Notes under the pieces: generated by a model | What the model saw: the letters and a program-made list of their open reading frames with translations, nothing else | The model's database searches: none | What the model was told of the DNA's origin: nothing | In this document: positions 48,546 through 57,074 of the stretch, in pieces | Layout of the letters: the number at the start of each line of letters is the position of its first letter | Position numbering within the stretch: position 1 is the stretch's first letter | Made by a program: the position numbers and the translations under genes | Origin: Phil1 sp964487565 | GTDB taxonomy: Bacteria > Bacillota > Clostridia > Christensenellales > CAG-138 | Assembly: GCA_964487565.1 (NCBI GenBank) | Contig: CAZARN010000004.1 | Span: forward strand, 1 to 64,000 | Length of the DNA: 64,000 nucleotides | Reading direction: 5' to 3'

Positions 48546-50312
48546 ATGAAGAAACTGTTCGCAGTGCTTCTCGCGGCTTTGATGCTTACAGGCTGTCTCG
48601 CAGGCTGCAGCACGGGAAGCGGAAGCAACGTTCCCCAGGAACTGACGGTTTGCACCGGTCCTGATCCGCAAACCATCGATCCCGCCCTCAACTCGTCTGT
48701 TGACGGCGCAATCATGATCTCCAACGCTTTCTCATGTCTCTATCAGTGGCATGACAATGATGACGGCTCGCAGAGCATCATCGCGGACTGCGCTGAAGAA
48801 GTCGTCGAGCCGACCGTGCTCGAGGACGGCAAGTGCCAGTATGTGGTCACCCTCAAGGAGGGCCTCAAGTGGAGCGACGGCCAGGAGCTGAAGGCTTCCG
48901 ATTTCGTCTATGCGTGGAACCGCGCAGTGGATCCCGCAACGCTCGCCGATTATCAGTACATATTCGATGTGATCGACGGCTATGACGATACCGCGCCTGC
49001 CCTCAACATCGCCGCCGACGACGCAGCGCGCACGATAACCATCGTCACCAAGGCGCTCTGCCCGTATTTCAACCAGCTTCTCGCGTTCCCGACCTATATG
49101 CCTGTTCGCAAGGATATCGTCGAGGCCGATCCCGAAGGCTGGACCTTCAGCCCGGATACCTATGTCACCAACGGCGCCTTCAAAATGCAGGAGTGGACCG
49201 TGGGCGACAAGATCGTGTTCGTGCGCAACGACAATTACTGGGATGCCAAGAACGTCAAGCTTGACAAGCTGACCTTCGCCCTCTCCGATGATGACGACGC
49301 CATATTTGCCAACTACGAGAACGGCACCTATCAGTACACCACCACCGTGCCGGTTTCCCAGATACCTGTCCTCAAGAACGATTCCAACCGCATGAACGTC
49401 GACTTCTTCCTCGGCGATTACAGCGGAACATACTTCCTCGAGTTCAACGTTGAAGTCAGCTTCAAGCCCGGCCTCACAAGCGCCAGCAGCGACCCCGAAG
49501 CGTGGGTTGACTGGACGCCGCAGCAGAACGCCGAGGTCCGTCACGCGCTTGCCCTCATGATCGATCGCAACTATATAGTTAACGAGATCACACAGGGCGG
49601 TCAGAAGCCCGCTGCGGGCTTTGTGCCCGAAGGCATGGACGACGGCACCGGCAAGATCTTCCGTGAGAACGCGGAGCCCTGGTGGAGCGTTGATCCCGCC
49701 GATTATGAAGCGAACGTTGCCGAAGCGCTTGAGATACTCAAAAAGTATTACACCTTCGACGAAGCGACCAGCACATTCACGAATTTCCCGGCGTTCGAGT
49801 ACAGTGTCAACCCGACGAGCGGCAACCTTGCAATGTGCGCCGCTATCAAGGATATGTGGGATGACTACGGCATCAATCCGGACGTCGACCAGCGCACCTG
49901 GTCCGTCATACAGACCGCTCTGACCGACGGCGACTTCACAATGAGCCGCCTTGGCTGGATCGCGGACTATATCGATCCTATCACCTTCCTCGAGATATTC
50001 GTTGCGGCTTCCGGCAACAACCATCCTCGCCTCGGCAAGGACGGCATGGTCGGTTCCGCGGCCGTCTATGGCGACGGCACCCAGACCTGGGCTGATGCGT
50101 ATGAATCCCTCATCACCCAGATCAAGGCCAGCGGCGATCTTGAAGAACGCGCCAACCTGATGTATCAGGCTGAAGCTGTCCTGCGCGATACCTATGCGGT
50201 TTGCCCGATCTATCATTACACCAATCCGTATCTGTGCAAGACCAACGTGAAGGATTATCTGTATTCGCCTCTCGGCTTCATCTATTTCCGCAACGCCTAT
50301 ATCGGCGAGTGA
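48546..50312 (+). CDS. oppA: Oligopeptide-binding lipoprotein OppA
   Basis: The 588-residue family 5 solute-binding protein has a lipoprotein signal ending in LAGC (C22) and the fold of OppA/DppA: PQTIDPALNSSVDGAIMIS near the N-terminus and WSDGQELKASDFVYAWNRAVDP (about 115-136 in parts), the family signature. It delivers peptides to OppBC. AAGGAGGATATC precedes the ATG. Codon use is cleaner (more C-ending) than in its neighbours, which fits high expression; the 79-base gap from oppF shows no clear promoter. Confidence 0.95.
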   Translation: MKKLFAVLLAALMLTGCLAGCSTGSGSNVPQELTVCTGPDPQTIDPALNSSVDGAIMISNAFSCLYQWHDNDDGSQSIIADCAEEVVEPTVLEDGKCQYVVTLKEGLKWSDGQELKASDFVYAWNRAVDPATLADYQYIFDVIDGYDDTAPALNIAADDAARTITIVTKALCPYFNQLLAFPTYMPVRKDIVEADPEGWTFSPDTYVTNGAFKMQEWTVGDKIVFVRNDNYWDAKNVKLDKLTFALSDDDDAIFANYENGTYQYTTTVPVSQIPVLKNDSNRMNVDFFLGDYSGTYFLEFNVEVSFKPGLTSASSDPEAWVDWTPQQNAEVRHALALMIDRNYIVNEITQGGQKPAAGFVPEGMDDGTGKIFRENAEPWWSVDPADYEANVAEALEILKKYYTFDEATSTFTNFPAFEYSVNPTSGNLAMCAAIKDMWDDYGINPDVDQRTWSVIQTALTDGDFTMSRLGWIADYIDPITFLEIFVAASGNNHPRLGKDGMVGSAAVYGDGTQTWADAYESLITQIKASGDLEERANLMYQAEAVLRDTYAVCPIYHYTNPYLCKTNVKDYLYSPLGFIYFRNAYIGE

Positions 50313-50341
50313 AGCTGAACAGCATCGAATAACACCGATTT

Positions 50342-50373
50342 GGGGCCGTCCTTAGGGGCGGCCCCGTTGTTGT
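50342..50373 (+). terminator. Terminator-like hairpin after oppA
   Basis: GGGGCCGTCC (50342-50351) pairs with the arm ending GGCGGCCCC (50356-50365), 10 bp with one G-T pair and a 4-base loop. The following GTTGTTGT is only moderately T-rich. Confidence 0.72.
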
Positions 50374-50431
50374 CATAAGGAACGATTATACGGAGTTAAT
50401 CAATCGCGATCGCATATGTGTTTTATATAAC

Positions 50432-50460
50432 TTGATTTTTAACGGCATATGCTGTATAGT
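50432..50460 (+). promoter_or_regulatory. asnA promoter
   Basis: TTGATT (50432-50437) and TATAGT (50455-50460) are 17 bases apart, 31 bases before the asnA start. Confidence 0.62.
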
Positions 50461-50490
50461 TATCGATATTTATTTTTTCGGAGGCCCCAT

Positions 50491-51498
50491 ATGGCAAACA
50501 CATGTATACCGGCGGGCTACAAGTCCACCATGACGCTTTACGAAACGCAGGACGCTATCGCGGCCGTGAAGCGCACCTTTCAGGATTCTCTCGCGCGTGC
50601 GCTCAGGCTCAAGCGCGTGAGCGCGCCGCTCTTCGTTGCGCCGCAGAGCGGGCTCAACGATGACCTTAACGGCGTGGAACGCCCGGTAACATTTGATATA
50701 CCGTGTGCGCAGACGGATGCTCAGGTCGTCCATTCGCTTGCCAAATGGAAGCGCATGGCGCTTTATCGCTATGACTTCCACCCGGGCAAGGGCCTTTACA
50801 CAGACATGAACGCCATAAGGCGCGACGAGACGCTCGACAATCTCCATTCGGTTTATGTCGATCAATGGGATTGGGAAAAGGTGATCCTTGAAGAGGACAG
50901 AAACGTCGAGTTCTTGAAAACCACCGTCCGCGCGATAATCAATTGCGTGTGCGATACCCACGATGCGCTTCTTGCGCGTTACCCGCGCATTGAAACGGAG
51001 TTCACGCGCGACGTTTTCTTCGTGAGCGCGCAGGAGCTGCTTGATATGTATCCTACGCTTGACGCGAAGGAGCGGGAGAACGCGATCACCAAAAAATACG
51101 GAACGGTATTCATAATAGGGATCGGCGATAAGCTCACAAACGGCGCGCCGCACGACAACCGCGCCCCGGACTATGACGACTGGAGTATGAACGGCGATAT
51201 ACTTTTTTACGACAAGCTGCTCGACTGCGCGCTGGAGATCTCATCGATGGGCATCCGCGTAAATCCCAAAAGCATGGATGAACAGCTCACAAAGGCCGGC
51301 TGCGATGCAAGACGCTCTTTGCAGTACCACAGGATGCTGCTTGAGGGCAAGCTACCGCTCACCATCGGAGGCGGTATAGGTCAGTCGAGGCTTTGTATGC
51401 TGCTTATGGGCAAAGCCCATATCGGCGAAGTGCAGTCCTCGCTTTGGGATGCGGAGACCGCCGATGCGTGTGCAGATGCCGGCGTAGTTCTGCTTTGA
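50491..51498 (+). CDS. asnA: Aspartate-ammonia ligase (asparagine synthetase A)
   Basis: The 335-residue enzyme makes asparagine from aspartate, ammonia and ATP; it is related to class II aspartyl-tRNA synthetases. Recognisable segments are VSAPLFVAPQSGLNDDLNG near residue 45, FDIP, QWDWEK, PHDNRAPDYDDW and GGGIGQSRLCM (motif 3-like). Length matches the family (about 330). ATG at 50491 has CGGAGGCCCC upstream. It is monocistronic. Confidence 0.96.
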   Translation: MANTCIPAGYKSTMTLYETQDAIAAVKRTFQDSLARALRLKRVSAPLFVAPQSGLNDDLNGVERPVTFDIPCAQTDAQVVHSLAKWKRMALYRYDFHPGKGLYTDMNAIRRDETLDNLHSVYVDQWDWEKVILEEDRNVEFLKTTVRAIINCVCDTHDALLARYPRIETEFTRDVFFVSAQELLDMYPTLDAKERENAITKKYGTVFIIGIGDKLTNGAPHDNRAPDYDDWSMNGDILFYDKLLDCALEISSMGIRVNPKSMDEQLTKAGCDARRSLQYHRMLLEGKLPLTIGGGIGQSRLCMLLMGKAHIGEVQSSLWDAETADACADAGVVLL

Positions 51499-51581
51499 GG
51501 CCGTGCGCGTCATAATTTGTTCCACAATTGTACATGGACAGGATTTATTGAGTTCACCGAATTGACGTTTTGTGCTGTTAT

Positions 51582-51653
51582 GATAGGCGTATCAACTAAA
51601 GGAGGTACTTGCCTATCGAGCGCAGCCGGTTTCTTCATCACCTGTTTCCTTAA
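51582..51653 (+). other. Hairpin presenting a Shine-Dalgarno sequence and possible 14-codon ORF
   Basis: GATAGGC (51582-51588) and GCCTATC (51611-51617) form a perfect 7-bp stem whose 22-base loop contains AAAGGAGGT (51598-51606). A TTG codon at 51609 opens a 14-codon frame (MPIERSRFLHHLFP, stop at 51651-51653) that runs into the following terminator. The spacing of only about 3 bases between the site and TTG is poor, so translation is doubtful. The segment may be a small regulatory transcript. No convincing promoter was placed. Confidence 0.25.
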
Positions 51654-51688
51654 AAAAGCTCCCGCGATGTTTCACGCAGGAGCTTTTT
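51653..51688 (+). terminator. Bidirectional terminator between asnA and the M20 hydrolase gene
   Basis: AAAAAGCTCC (51653-51662) pairs with GGAGCTTTTT (51679-51688), extended by GCG/CGC across one mismatch. It has T5 on the plus side and T6 on the minus side, so it can end both the asnA-side transcript and the convergent M20 gene. Confidence 0.92.
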
Positions 51689-51709
51689 GCATGTGATCAG
51701 ACGGCGGCT

Positions 51710-52888
51710 TTATTTTTCCGCGTTGTCAAATTCTTCCTTTATGCGAGCGTAAAGCGCCGCGTCGGATGCTACGCGATAAGCGGCGAGCGCAAGCGCGGAC
51801 GAGGTATTGCGCATCTGCTGTTTGGCATAATCCGTCAACGTGCATTCGGCAAATTCGCGGGAATGACCTGCAATGCCCTTTTTGCCGTCTGTTATGTCGA
51901 ACCAGGCATGTATTGTGGGGCATATCTGGCTTACCTGACCGGCGTCGAGCGAACCGACGTCAAGCTTGGGCGGCTGGACAACGATGCCGGTGAGATCGAA
52001 CAGCGCGGCGGCAAACGTGTCGGCAAGGAGCTGATTGGTGACAAGGTTGTCATAAGGAAGCTCATAACGGGTGAATTCCACCGTGCAGCCCGTTGCAAGC
52101 GCGCCTGCGCGGGCGCAATCCTTTATTCGCTCGACAAGGGTTTCGTTATAGCTTTTGAGCGTGGATCGCACATAATAATCAACGCGCGTATATTCAGGCA
52201 CGATATTTGCGGCAACTCCGCCGTCGGCAATATATCCGTGGATGCGGGATGAAGGGAGCACATGCTCGCGCAGCGCGTTTATTGCGTTGATCGTCTGGAT
52301 CGCCGCGTCGAGCGCGTTGACGCCATCCCAGGGGTCGGCCGCGGCATGTGCCGCGCGCCCGCGAAACTCAAAGCGCACAGGCATCAGCGCGAGAGAAGAA
52401 CCGCTGCGCGTATTTGCGTCGGACGGGTGAGCCATCATCGCTATATCACAGCAGTCGAACTCGCCCTTCTCGGCAAAAACCACCTTTGCGCCGCTTGTTT
52501 CCTCGGCAGGCGTGCCGAAGACGATGACCTTGCCGCCGATCCCGTCAAGCACAGACTTGAGGGCAACGCCGGCGCCGAGACTCGTGCAGCCGAGGATGTT
52601 ATGGCCGCAGCCCTGACCCACACCCGGCAGGGCGTCATATTCGGCGAGAAAAGCAACCGTAAGTCCGGGCTTGCCGGTATCGTATGTTGCTTTGTATGCG
52701 GTGCTGATGCCGCAAAAATTCTTTTCAACGCGAAAACCGTGCGCCGCGAGGAACTCCGTATGCCATGCCGAGGCTTTGAATTCTTCATAGCCAAGCTCCG
52801 GATTATCATACATGTTGCGGCTGATGGTATCAAGCTCCGGCGAAACGGCATTGACGGCAGAGACGATCATTTCATTTATACCCGCCAT
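51710..52888 (-). CDS. M20-family amidohydrolase, aminobenzoyl-glutamate hydrolase-like
   Basis: The 392-residue metallohydrolase belongs to the M20 branch that includes p-aminobenzoyl-glutamate hydrolase subunits and related amidohydrolases. Metal-site segments are FLAEYDALPGVGQGCGHN (about 73-90), GTPAEETSGAK and MMAHPSD. A dimerisation domain (about 170-290) with RGRAAHAAADPWDGVNALDA is typical. ATG at 52888 has AGGAGGGG upstream. Substrate is unknown. It is only distantly like the M20 protein at 24205. Confidence 0.92.
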   Translation of the reverse strand: MAGINEMIVSAVNAVSPELDTISRNMYDNPELGYEEFKASAWHTEFLAAHGFRVEKNFCGISTAYKATYDTGKPGLTVAFLAEYDALPGVGQGCGHNILGCTSLGAGVALKSVLDGIGGKVIVFGTPAEETSGAKVVFAEKGEFDCCDIAMMAHPSDANTRSGSSLALMPVRFEFRGRAAHAAADPWDGVNALDAAIQTINAINALREHVLPSSRIHGYIADGGVAANIVPEYTRVDYYVRSTLKSYNETLVERIKDCARAGALATGCTVEFTRYELPYDNLVTNQLLADTFAAALFDLTGIVVQPPKLDVGSLDAGQVSQICPTIHAWFDITDGKKGIAGHSREFAECTLTDYAKQQMRNTSSALALAAYRVASDAALYARIKEEFDNAEK

Positions 52889-53062
52889 AATTCCCCTCCT
52901 GTGATGAAATATAAGAAATGTAAGGATCAATTTCAAGTATAATCTGTTTTACTGACGCAATCAAGGCAAAACTTGCCTTCGACAGCAAAACGGCTGATTT
53001 TCCGTTCCCGTTCTACAATCGCTTCACACGGAATATGATACATTGACCACAGGCGGTGACTT

Positions 53063-53812
53063 ATGTATATCGAAGTGTTTTTGATCGACAATTTCATCAT
53101 GGACGCGCTTATCGTGCGAATGGCCTCGGCCCTGTGCGCCGCACCCGTGAAAGCGGCGCGCCTTGCGCTTTTCTCGCTCATCGGCACGGCGCTGGCGTTC
53201 GCTTCGCTCCTGTTTCCACCGCTCACAAGCCTTCCGGGCAAGCTTGCCTCGGTGCTTGTCATGGCGTTTGCGCTTCGACCCGCAGGCGTCGCGCAATACG
53301 CGAGGGCGGCGGCGTCGATGACGGCGGCTGCGCTCGTGACGGGCGGGCTGGCCTATATGACGGCGCTTGCCGAGGGCGGCGGCATGGACGGCGGCGCGCT
53401 CACAGGCGGGATACTGCTTCAAACCGCGCTGCTCACCGCGGCGGCCGCGGCGTTCGGTCCGGCGTTAATACGTCACATGCGCAAACGACGCACACCGCGC
53501 CTTGTGAAAATGTATGTCGCGGTGGGGAGCGAGCGTTATACGCTGAGGGGACTTGTGGATACAGGTTCGGCATTGACGGAGCCTTTGAGCGGACTGCCGG
53601 TGATAGCGGCTTACCTGCCGCGCATTGCACAAAACGCGAAAATTCCCGTACCGGCAGTCACGCTTGCAGGCTCAAGGACGCTTTACGCGCTCAAACCGGA
53701 TGCGCTCATCATCGACGGACGCGCGTCGGACGCGCTCATCGCACCGGTGACGGAGAAGATATCAGGCGCGGATGCGCTCATTCCGTATATGATTTTCGGG
53801 GAGGCAGTATGA
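53063..53812 (+). CDS. spoIIGA: Sporulation sigma-E factor-processing peptidase SpoIIGA
   Basis: The 249-residue protein has about five N-terminal membrane helices (1-135) and a C-terminal aspartic-protease-like domain with DTGSALTEP (D166). It starts MYIEVFLIDNFIMDALIV, the usual opening of SpoIIGA. It cleaves the pro-sequence of sigma-E in the mother cell after a signal from the forespore. The usual DTGN is DTGS here. It overlaps sigE by 4 bases, as in Bacillus. Confidence 0.94.
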   Translation: MYIEVFLIDNFIMDALIVRMASALCAAPVKAARLALFSLIGTALAFASLLFPPLTSLPGKLASVLVMAFALRPAGVAQYARAAASMTAAALVTGGLAYMTALAEGGGMDGGALTGGILLQTALLTAAAAAFGPALIRHMRKRRTPRLVKMYVAVGSERYTLRGLVDTGSALTEPLSGLPVIAAYLPRIAQNAKIPVPAVTLAGSRTLYALKPDALIIDGRASDALIAPVTEKISGADALIPYMIFGEAV

Positions 53813-54516
53813 AAAAGCTTTGGTTTCGGTTTCTCGAACGGCTCTATGCGCTCCTTGGGCTTGCGGCGCCCGTGTTCTATGTCAATTCGGGTGAGGCGCT
53901 CCCGCCGCCGCTCACCAGAGAGGAGGAGAATGCGTGTATAGAAGCCCTCGCGGCCGGCGACACGGCGATGAGGCAAACGCTCATAGAGCGCAACCTGAGG
54001 CTTGTCGTCTATATCGCGCGCAAGTTTGAAAACACAGGCGTAAACGTCGAGGACCTTATCTCGATCGGCACGATCGGGCTTATCAAGGCCGTGAATACGT
54101 TTGATACAAACAAGAAAATCAAACTTGCCACATATGCTTCACGCTGCATCGAAAACGAGATCCTCATGCACCTGAGGCGGAGCTGCCGCCTCAAGCTTGA
54201 GGTGTCGCTTGATGAACCGCTCAACATCGATTGGGACGGCAACGAATTGCTGCTTTCTGATATCCTCGGCACGGACGGAGATCTTGTCAGCCGGGATATC
54301 GAGGACGAGGTGGACAGACAGCTCCTTTCGATCGCAATGAAGCGCCTTTCACCGCGTGAAAAGCGGATAATGGAGCTGCGCTTCGGCCTTGACGGCAGAC
54401 AGGAATATACCCAGAAGCAGGTCGCGGATATGCTCGGCATTTCACAAAGCTATATTTCAAGGATCGAGAAGCACATACTCAATACCCTGCGCCGCGATAT
54501 CGCTTCCATGCTGTGA
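53809..54516 (+). CDS. sigE: RNA polymerase sporulation sigma factor E (pro-form)
   Basis: The 235-residue sigma-70-type factor directs early mother-cell transcription. The N-terminal pro-sequence (about 1-30) is amphipathic and is followed by YVNSGEALPPPL, the conserved processing site. Region 2 (NLRLVVYIARKFENTGVNVEDLISIG in parts) and region 4 (VADMLGISQSYISRIE) are intact. GGGGAGG precedes the ATG. The open frame continues upstream through spoIIGA in another frame and is not used. sigG, which often follows, is absent. Confidence 0.97.
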   Translation: MKKLWFRFLERLYALLGLAAPVFYVNSGEALPPPLTREEENACIEALAAGDTAMRQTLIERNLRLVVYIARKFENTGVNVEDLISIGTIGLIKAVNTFDTNKKIKLATYASRCIENEILMHLRRSCRLKLEVSLDEPLNIDWDGNELLLSDILGTDGDLVSRDIEDEVDRQLLSIAMKRLSPREKRIMELRFGLDGRQEYTQKQVADMLGISQSYISRIEKHILNTLRRDIASML

Positions 54517-54518
54517 AA

Positions 54519-54548
54519 AAAAGCGCCGCCCGTGCGGGCGGCGCTTTT
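54519..54548 (+). terminator. Bidirectional terminator between sigE and the aldo/keto reductase gene
   Basis: A 13-bp stem (54519-54531 with 54536-54548) with loop GTGC has A-runs and T-runs on both flanks. It serves the two convergent genes. Confidence 0.93.
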
Positions 54549-54561
54549 GCCTGACATGATG

Positions 54562-55674
54562 TTATTTGACGAAATCCTCATTGAGTATGCGCGCAAGATC
54601 GCCGCGGATATCGATGTGCTGCGGACACATGGTTTCGCATTTGCCGCATTTGATGCACCTGTCGGCGCGCGCTTCCGCCGCAACGGAGGCATAGTCCTCT
54701 TTTGCGCCGGAGCTTTGCCCGTAACGCGCGTATTCGTTCCATATCCTGAACAGACGGGGGATGGCGACGCCGTTCGGGCAGGGCATACAGTAACGGCAGC
54801 CCGTGCAGCCGTTGTTCGTGCGGCGCTTGAGTTGTTCGGCGACTGATGAAAGCGTTTCGGCCTCGTCCGCGGTGAGAGGATCGGGCTTTGAAAACGTTGA
54901 AAGGTTATCCTTGACCTGTGCGAGCGTGCTCATGCCGCTGAGGATCACCTTAACGGGACTTTGACTTTCAACGAAGCGCATTGCCCATGATGCGTCGGAT
55001 TTTGAAGGACGCAGCGCATGGAGGGGAGCCGCCACATCCTCAGGCAGCTTTGCAAGAACGCCGCCCTTGACCGGTTCCATAACGACAACCGATACGCCGA
55101 GCGACTCGGCAAGGCGAAGCCCATTGAGGCCGGCCTGCTCCTCGGTATCCATATAGTTGAACTGAAGCTGGCAGAAATCCCATTTGCGGGCGTTGATGAT
55201 CTGCTCAAACACCTCATATGAATCGTGGAACGAAAAGCCAAGATGACGTATGCGGCCCTGACGCTGGTATTCCTCGAATATCGGCAGAAGACCGAGCGCG
55301 TTGATCTTCTCCCAGCGCTCTTTGGTCAGCGCGTGCATAAGATAAAAGTCGATATGATCCGTTTGAAGGTTCTTCATCTGGAATTCGAAAATATCCCGCG
55401 CTTCCTGCTGCGATTCGGGCTTCCATGTGGGAAACTTGGTCGCAAGGAAAAACGTGTCGCGATCCAGCTTGGAAAACACGCGCCCGACAAAAGGCTCGCT
55501 TTGCATATCGTGATAGTTGTATGCCGTGTCAAAATAGTTGACCCCGCTTTCATACGCGCGAAGCAGCATCTTTTCAGCGCGTTCCTCGTCGATTTTGCCG
55601 CCGCGGACGGGGAACCTCATACAGCCGTACCCGAGCATGGAAACCTTTGATGAGCCGATTTCGCGATAGAACAT
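54562..55674 (-). CDS. Aldo/keto reductase with C-terminal 4Fe-4S domain
   Basis: The 370-residue protein has an N-terminal TIM-barrel aldo/keto reductase domain (about 1-275): LGYGCMRFP, FDTAYNYHDMQSE with the catalytic tyrosine, and FYLMHAL with the histidine. A ferredoxin-like C-terminus has GCTGCRYCMPCPNG and CIKCGKCETMCPQH, giving eight cysteines for two clusters. This fusion is widespread in anaerobes and substrates are unknown. ATG at 55674 has GAGGTG upstream. Confidence 0.93.
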   Translation of the reverse strand: MFYREIGSSKVSMLGYGCMRFPVRGGKIDEERAEKMLLRAYESGVNYFDTAYNYHDMQSEPFVGRVFSKLDRDTFFLATKFPTWKPESQQEARDIFEFQMKNLQTDHIDFYLMHALTKERWEKINALGLLPIFEEYQRQGRIRHLGFSFHDSYEVFEQIINARKWDFCQLQFNYMDTEEQAGLNGLRLAESLGVSVVVMEPVKGGVLAKLPEDVAAPLHALRPSKSDASWAMRFVESQSPVKVILSGMSTLAQVKDNLSTFSKPDPLTADEAETLSSVAEQLKRRTNNGCTGCRYCMPCPNGVAIPRLFRIWNEYARYGQSSGAKEDYASVAAEARADRCIKCGKCETMCPQHIDIRGDLARILNEDFVK

Positions 55675-55881
55675 AATCACACCTCGTTCCTTATTTGCTG
55701 ATAAACATTGTATCATTTATCACGGCATAAAGAAAAGCCCCCTTTGGGCGGCGCGCCCGGCATTATTATCCGTATTTCGGCCTTTGTGCTTCCTGGAGCG
55801 GTCAAACTCGATTGCCCGACCTGTTTCGTTCGTTTGAGGGAGGCTTTGACGCGGAGCAGCTTCGCTGCAATCGCATGATAC

Positions 55882-55918
55882 AAAAACAGGCACGGCGGAA
55901 GCATACCGCTGTGCCTGT
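55882..55918 (-). terminator. Terminator of the perR-rubrerythrin operon
   Basis: ACAGGCACGGCGG (55886-55898) pairs with 55906-55918 over 13 bp with one wobble. On the minus strand a T5 run follows. The rest of 55675-55968 holds only short GC-rich hairpins and no gene that I can support. Confidence 0.82.
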
Positions 55919-55968
55919 CAACTGTTTCACCGCCGTTTGGCGGCAAAAATGTTAAAATCGCTCAATGA

Positions 55969-56511
55969 TCAATAGTTCTCCGCTTTGATCTCAAAATAGG
56001 ACTGCGGATGAGCGCAAACGGGGCATACCTTGGGTGCGGTCTCACCGATGTGGATATGGCCGCAGTTGGTGCATTTCCAGACATAAACGCCGTTGCGTGC
56101 GAAAACTTTGCCCTCTTCGATGTTGGCGAGCAGCTTGCGATAGCGCTCCTCATGCTCCTTCTCGATCTTGGCAACGCCTTCCATCATGCGGGCGATGGCC
56201 TCAAAGCCCTCTTCTTGCGCGATCTTGGCAAAACCGGCGTACATTTCGGTCCATTCGTAGTTCTCACCGGCGGCGGCATCCTTCAGGTTCTCAACGGTCT
56301 CGGGCACTTCATTGCCGTGCAGCCACTTGAACCAAAGCTTGGCATGTTCTTTCTCGTTGCCGGCAGTCTCCTCGAAGATGGCTGAAATCTGGTTGTAGCC
56401 CTCCTTCTTGGCCTGGGAGGCATAATAGGTGTACTTGTTCCTCGCCTGTGATTCACCGGCGAATGCGGTCATAAGGTTGGCTTCAGTCTTGGTGCCTTTG
56501 AGTTCTTTCAT
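55969..56511 (-). CDS. rbr: Rubrerythrin
   Basis: The 180-residue protein reduces hydrogen peroxide in anaerobes. The ferritin-like diiron domain (about 1-140) has the glutamate/histidine ligands in AFAGESQARNKY, ETAGNEKEHAKLW and IEKEHEERY. The C-terminal rubredoxin domain has CTNCGH and CPVC (about 147-168). AAAGGAG precedes the ATG. It lies 32 bases downstream of perR in the same operon, so it should be induced by peroxide. Confidence 0.97.
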   Translation of the reverse strand: MKELKGTKTEANLMTAFAGESQARNKYTYYASQAKKEGYNQISAIFEETAGNEKEHAKLWFKWLHGNEVPETVENLKDAAAGENYEWTEMYAGFAKIAQEEGFEAIARMMEGVAKIEKEHEERYRKLLANIEEGKVFARNGVYVWKCTNCGHIHIGETAPKVCPVCAHPQSYFEIKAENY

Positions 56512-56543
56512 TGTTTTGCTCCTTTCGGTGGTGTATATTCTTA

Positions 56544-56927
56544 TTATTTATCAGAGTGACATTTTTTGCAAGTCCCAGTGAACAACATCGTAACCCCCGA
56601 GATATCGATCTCATCCTGGGGAGCATTTGCAGCGGCGCATACATCGGGCATTTTGTCGGTGAAAATATCAATTGTCCTTCCGCAGGTCGTGCAGACCGCG
56701 TGATAATGCGTCGTCGTGTCGCCGTCGAATCTGTCCGGACCGTCCGGCGTGGGTATGCGAAGAATTATGCCGTTTTCGGCAAGCTGATTGAGATTGCGAT
56801 AAACCGTTGCGAGGCTGATGCCGGCCTGTTTTTTCCTCAACAGATCAAAAAGCTCTTCTGCGGTGGGATGAGTGGATACGCCGCGAAGCGCGTCAAGAAC
56901 AGCTTCGCGCTGCCTTGAATAGATCAT
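56544..56927 (-). CDS. perR: Fur-family peroxide-responsive repressor (PerR-like)
   Basis: The 127-residue protein has a winged helix (ISLATVYRNLNQLAENGII, about 37-55). The regulatory site has an early histidine in STHPTAEEL, FDGDTTTHYHAVC with two histidines, and an aspartate in TIDIF, the residue that favours PerR over Fur. Structural zinc cysteines are in CTTCG and CKKC. ATG at 56927 is chosen with GGGAGGG 7 bases upstream; an ATG two codons earlier abuts that site. Operon context with rubrerythrin supports the PerR call. Confidence 0.9.
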   Translation of the reverse strand: MIYSRQREAVLDALRGVSTHPTAEELFDLLRKKQAGISLATVYRNLNQLAENGIILRIPTPDGPDRFDGDTTTHYHAVCTTCGRTIDIFTDKMPDVCAAANAPQDEIDISGVTMLFTGTCKKCHSDK

Positions 56928-56950
56928 GTTCATCCCTCCCGTCTCAAGAA

Positions 56951-56998
56951 TGAGAATTATTCTTGTTCTTATTATAATCAAATGCTTCCCCAAGTCAA
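56951..56998 (-). promoter_or_regulatory. perR-rbr promoter with PerR-type box at the start site
   Basis: On the minus strand TTGACT (56993-56998) and TATAAT (56971-56976) are 16 bases apart. TGAGAAT-T-ATTCTTG (56951-56965) has the 7-1-7 geometry of Fur/PerR operators with imperfect outer bases and lies at the expected start. Autoregulation is likely. Confidence 0.72.
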
Positions 56999-57044
56999 GC
57001 TTTTTGAATAATATATTATTTGGGTTATGTAACTGTTTGTGCGA

Positions 57045-57070
57045 TTGCGGCCCGGAGAACCGGGCCGCAA
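57045..57070 (-). other. 11-bp hairpin after a small gene, without T-tract
   Basis: TTGCGGCCCGG (57045-57055) pairs with CCGGGCCGCAA (57060-57070) around an AGAA loop, just downstream of the 60-residue gene. No T-run follows on the minus strand, so termination is uncertain. Confidence 0.55.
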
Positions 57071-57074
57071 GCCT

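Noticed and set aside
48732..50216. 494-codon open frame antisense to oppA
   Set aside because: It results from the regular codon use of oppA; no start signal and no recognisable protein features.
48467..50420. ATCGCGAT palindromes near 48475 and 50405 as a shared operator
   Set aside because: The shared core is only 8 bases and common in G+C-rich DNA, so two occurrences are not evidence of a regulon.
53056..53808. In-frame upstream extension of sigE giving a 486-residue protein
   Set aside because: The extension reads spoIIGA in the wrong frame; the ATG at 53809 has a ribosome site and gives the canonical pro-sequence.
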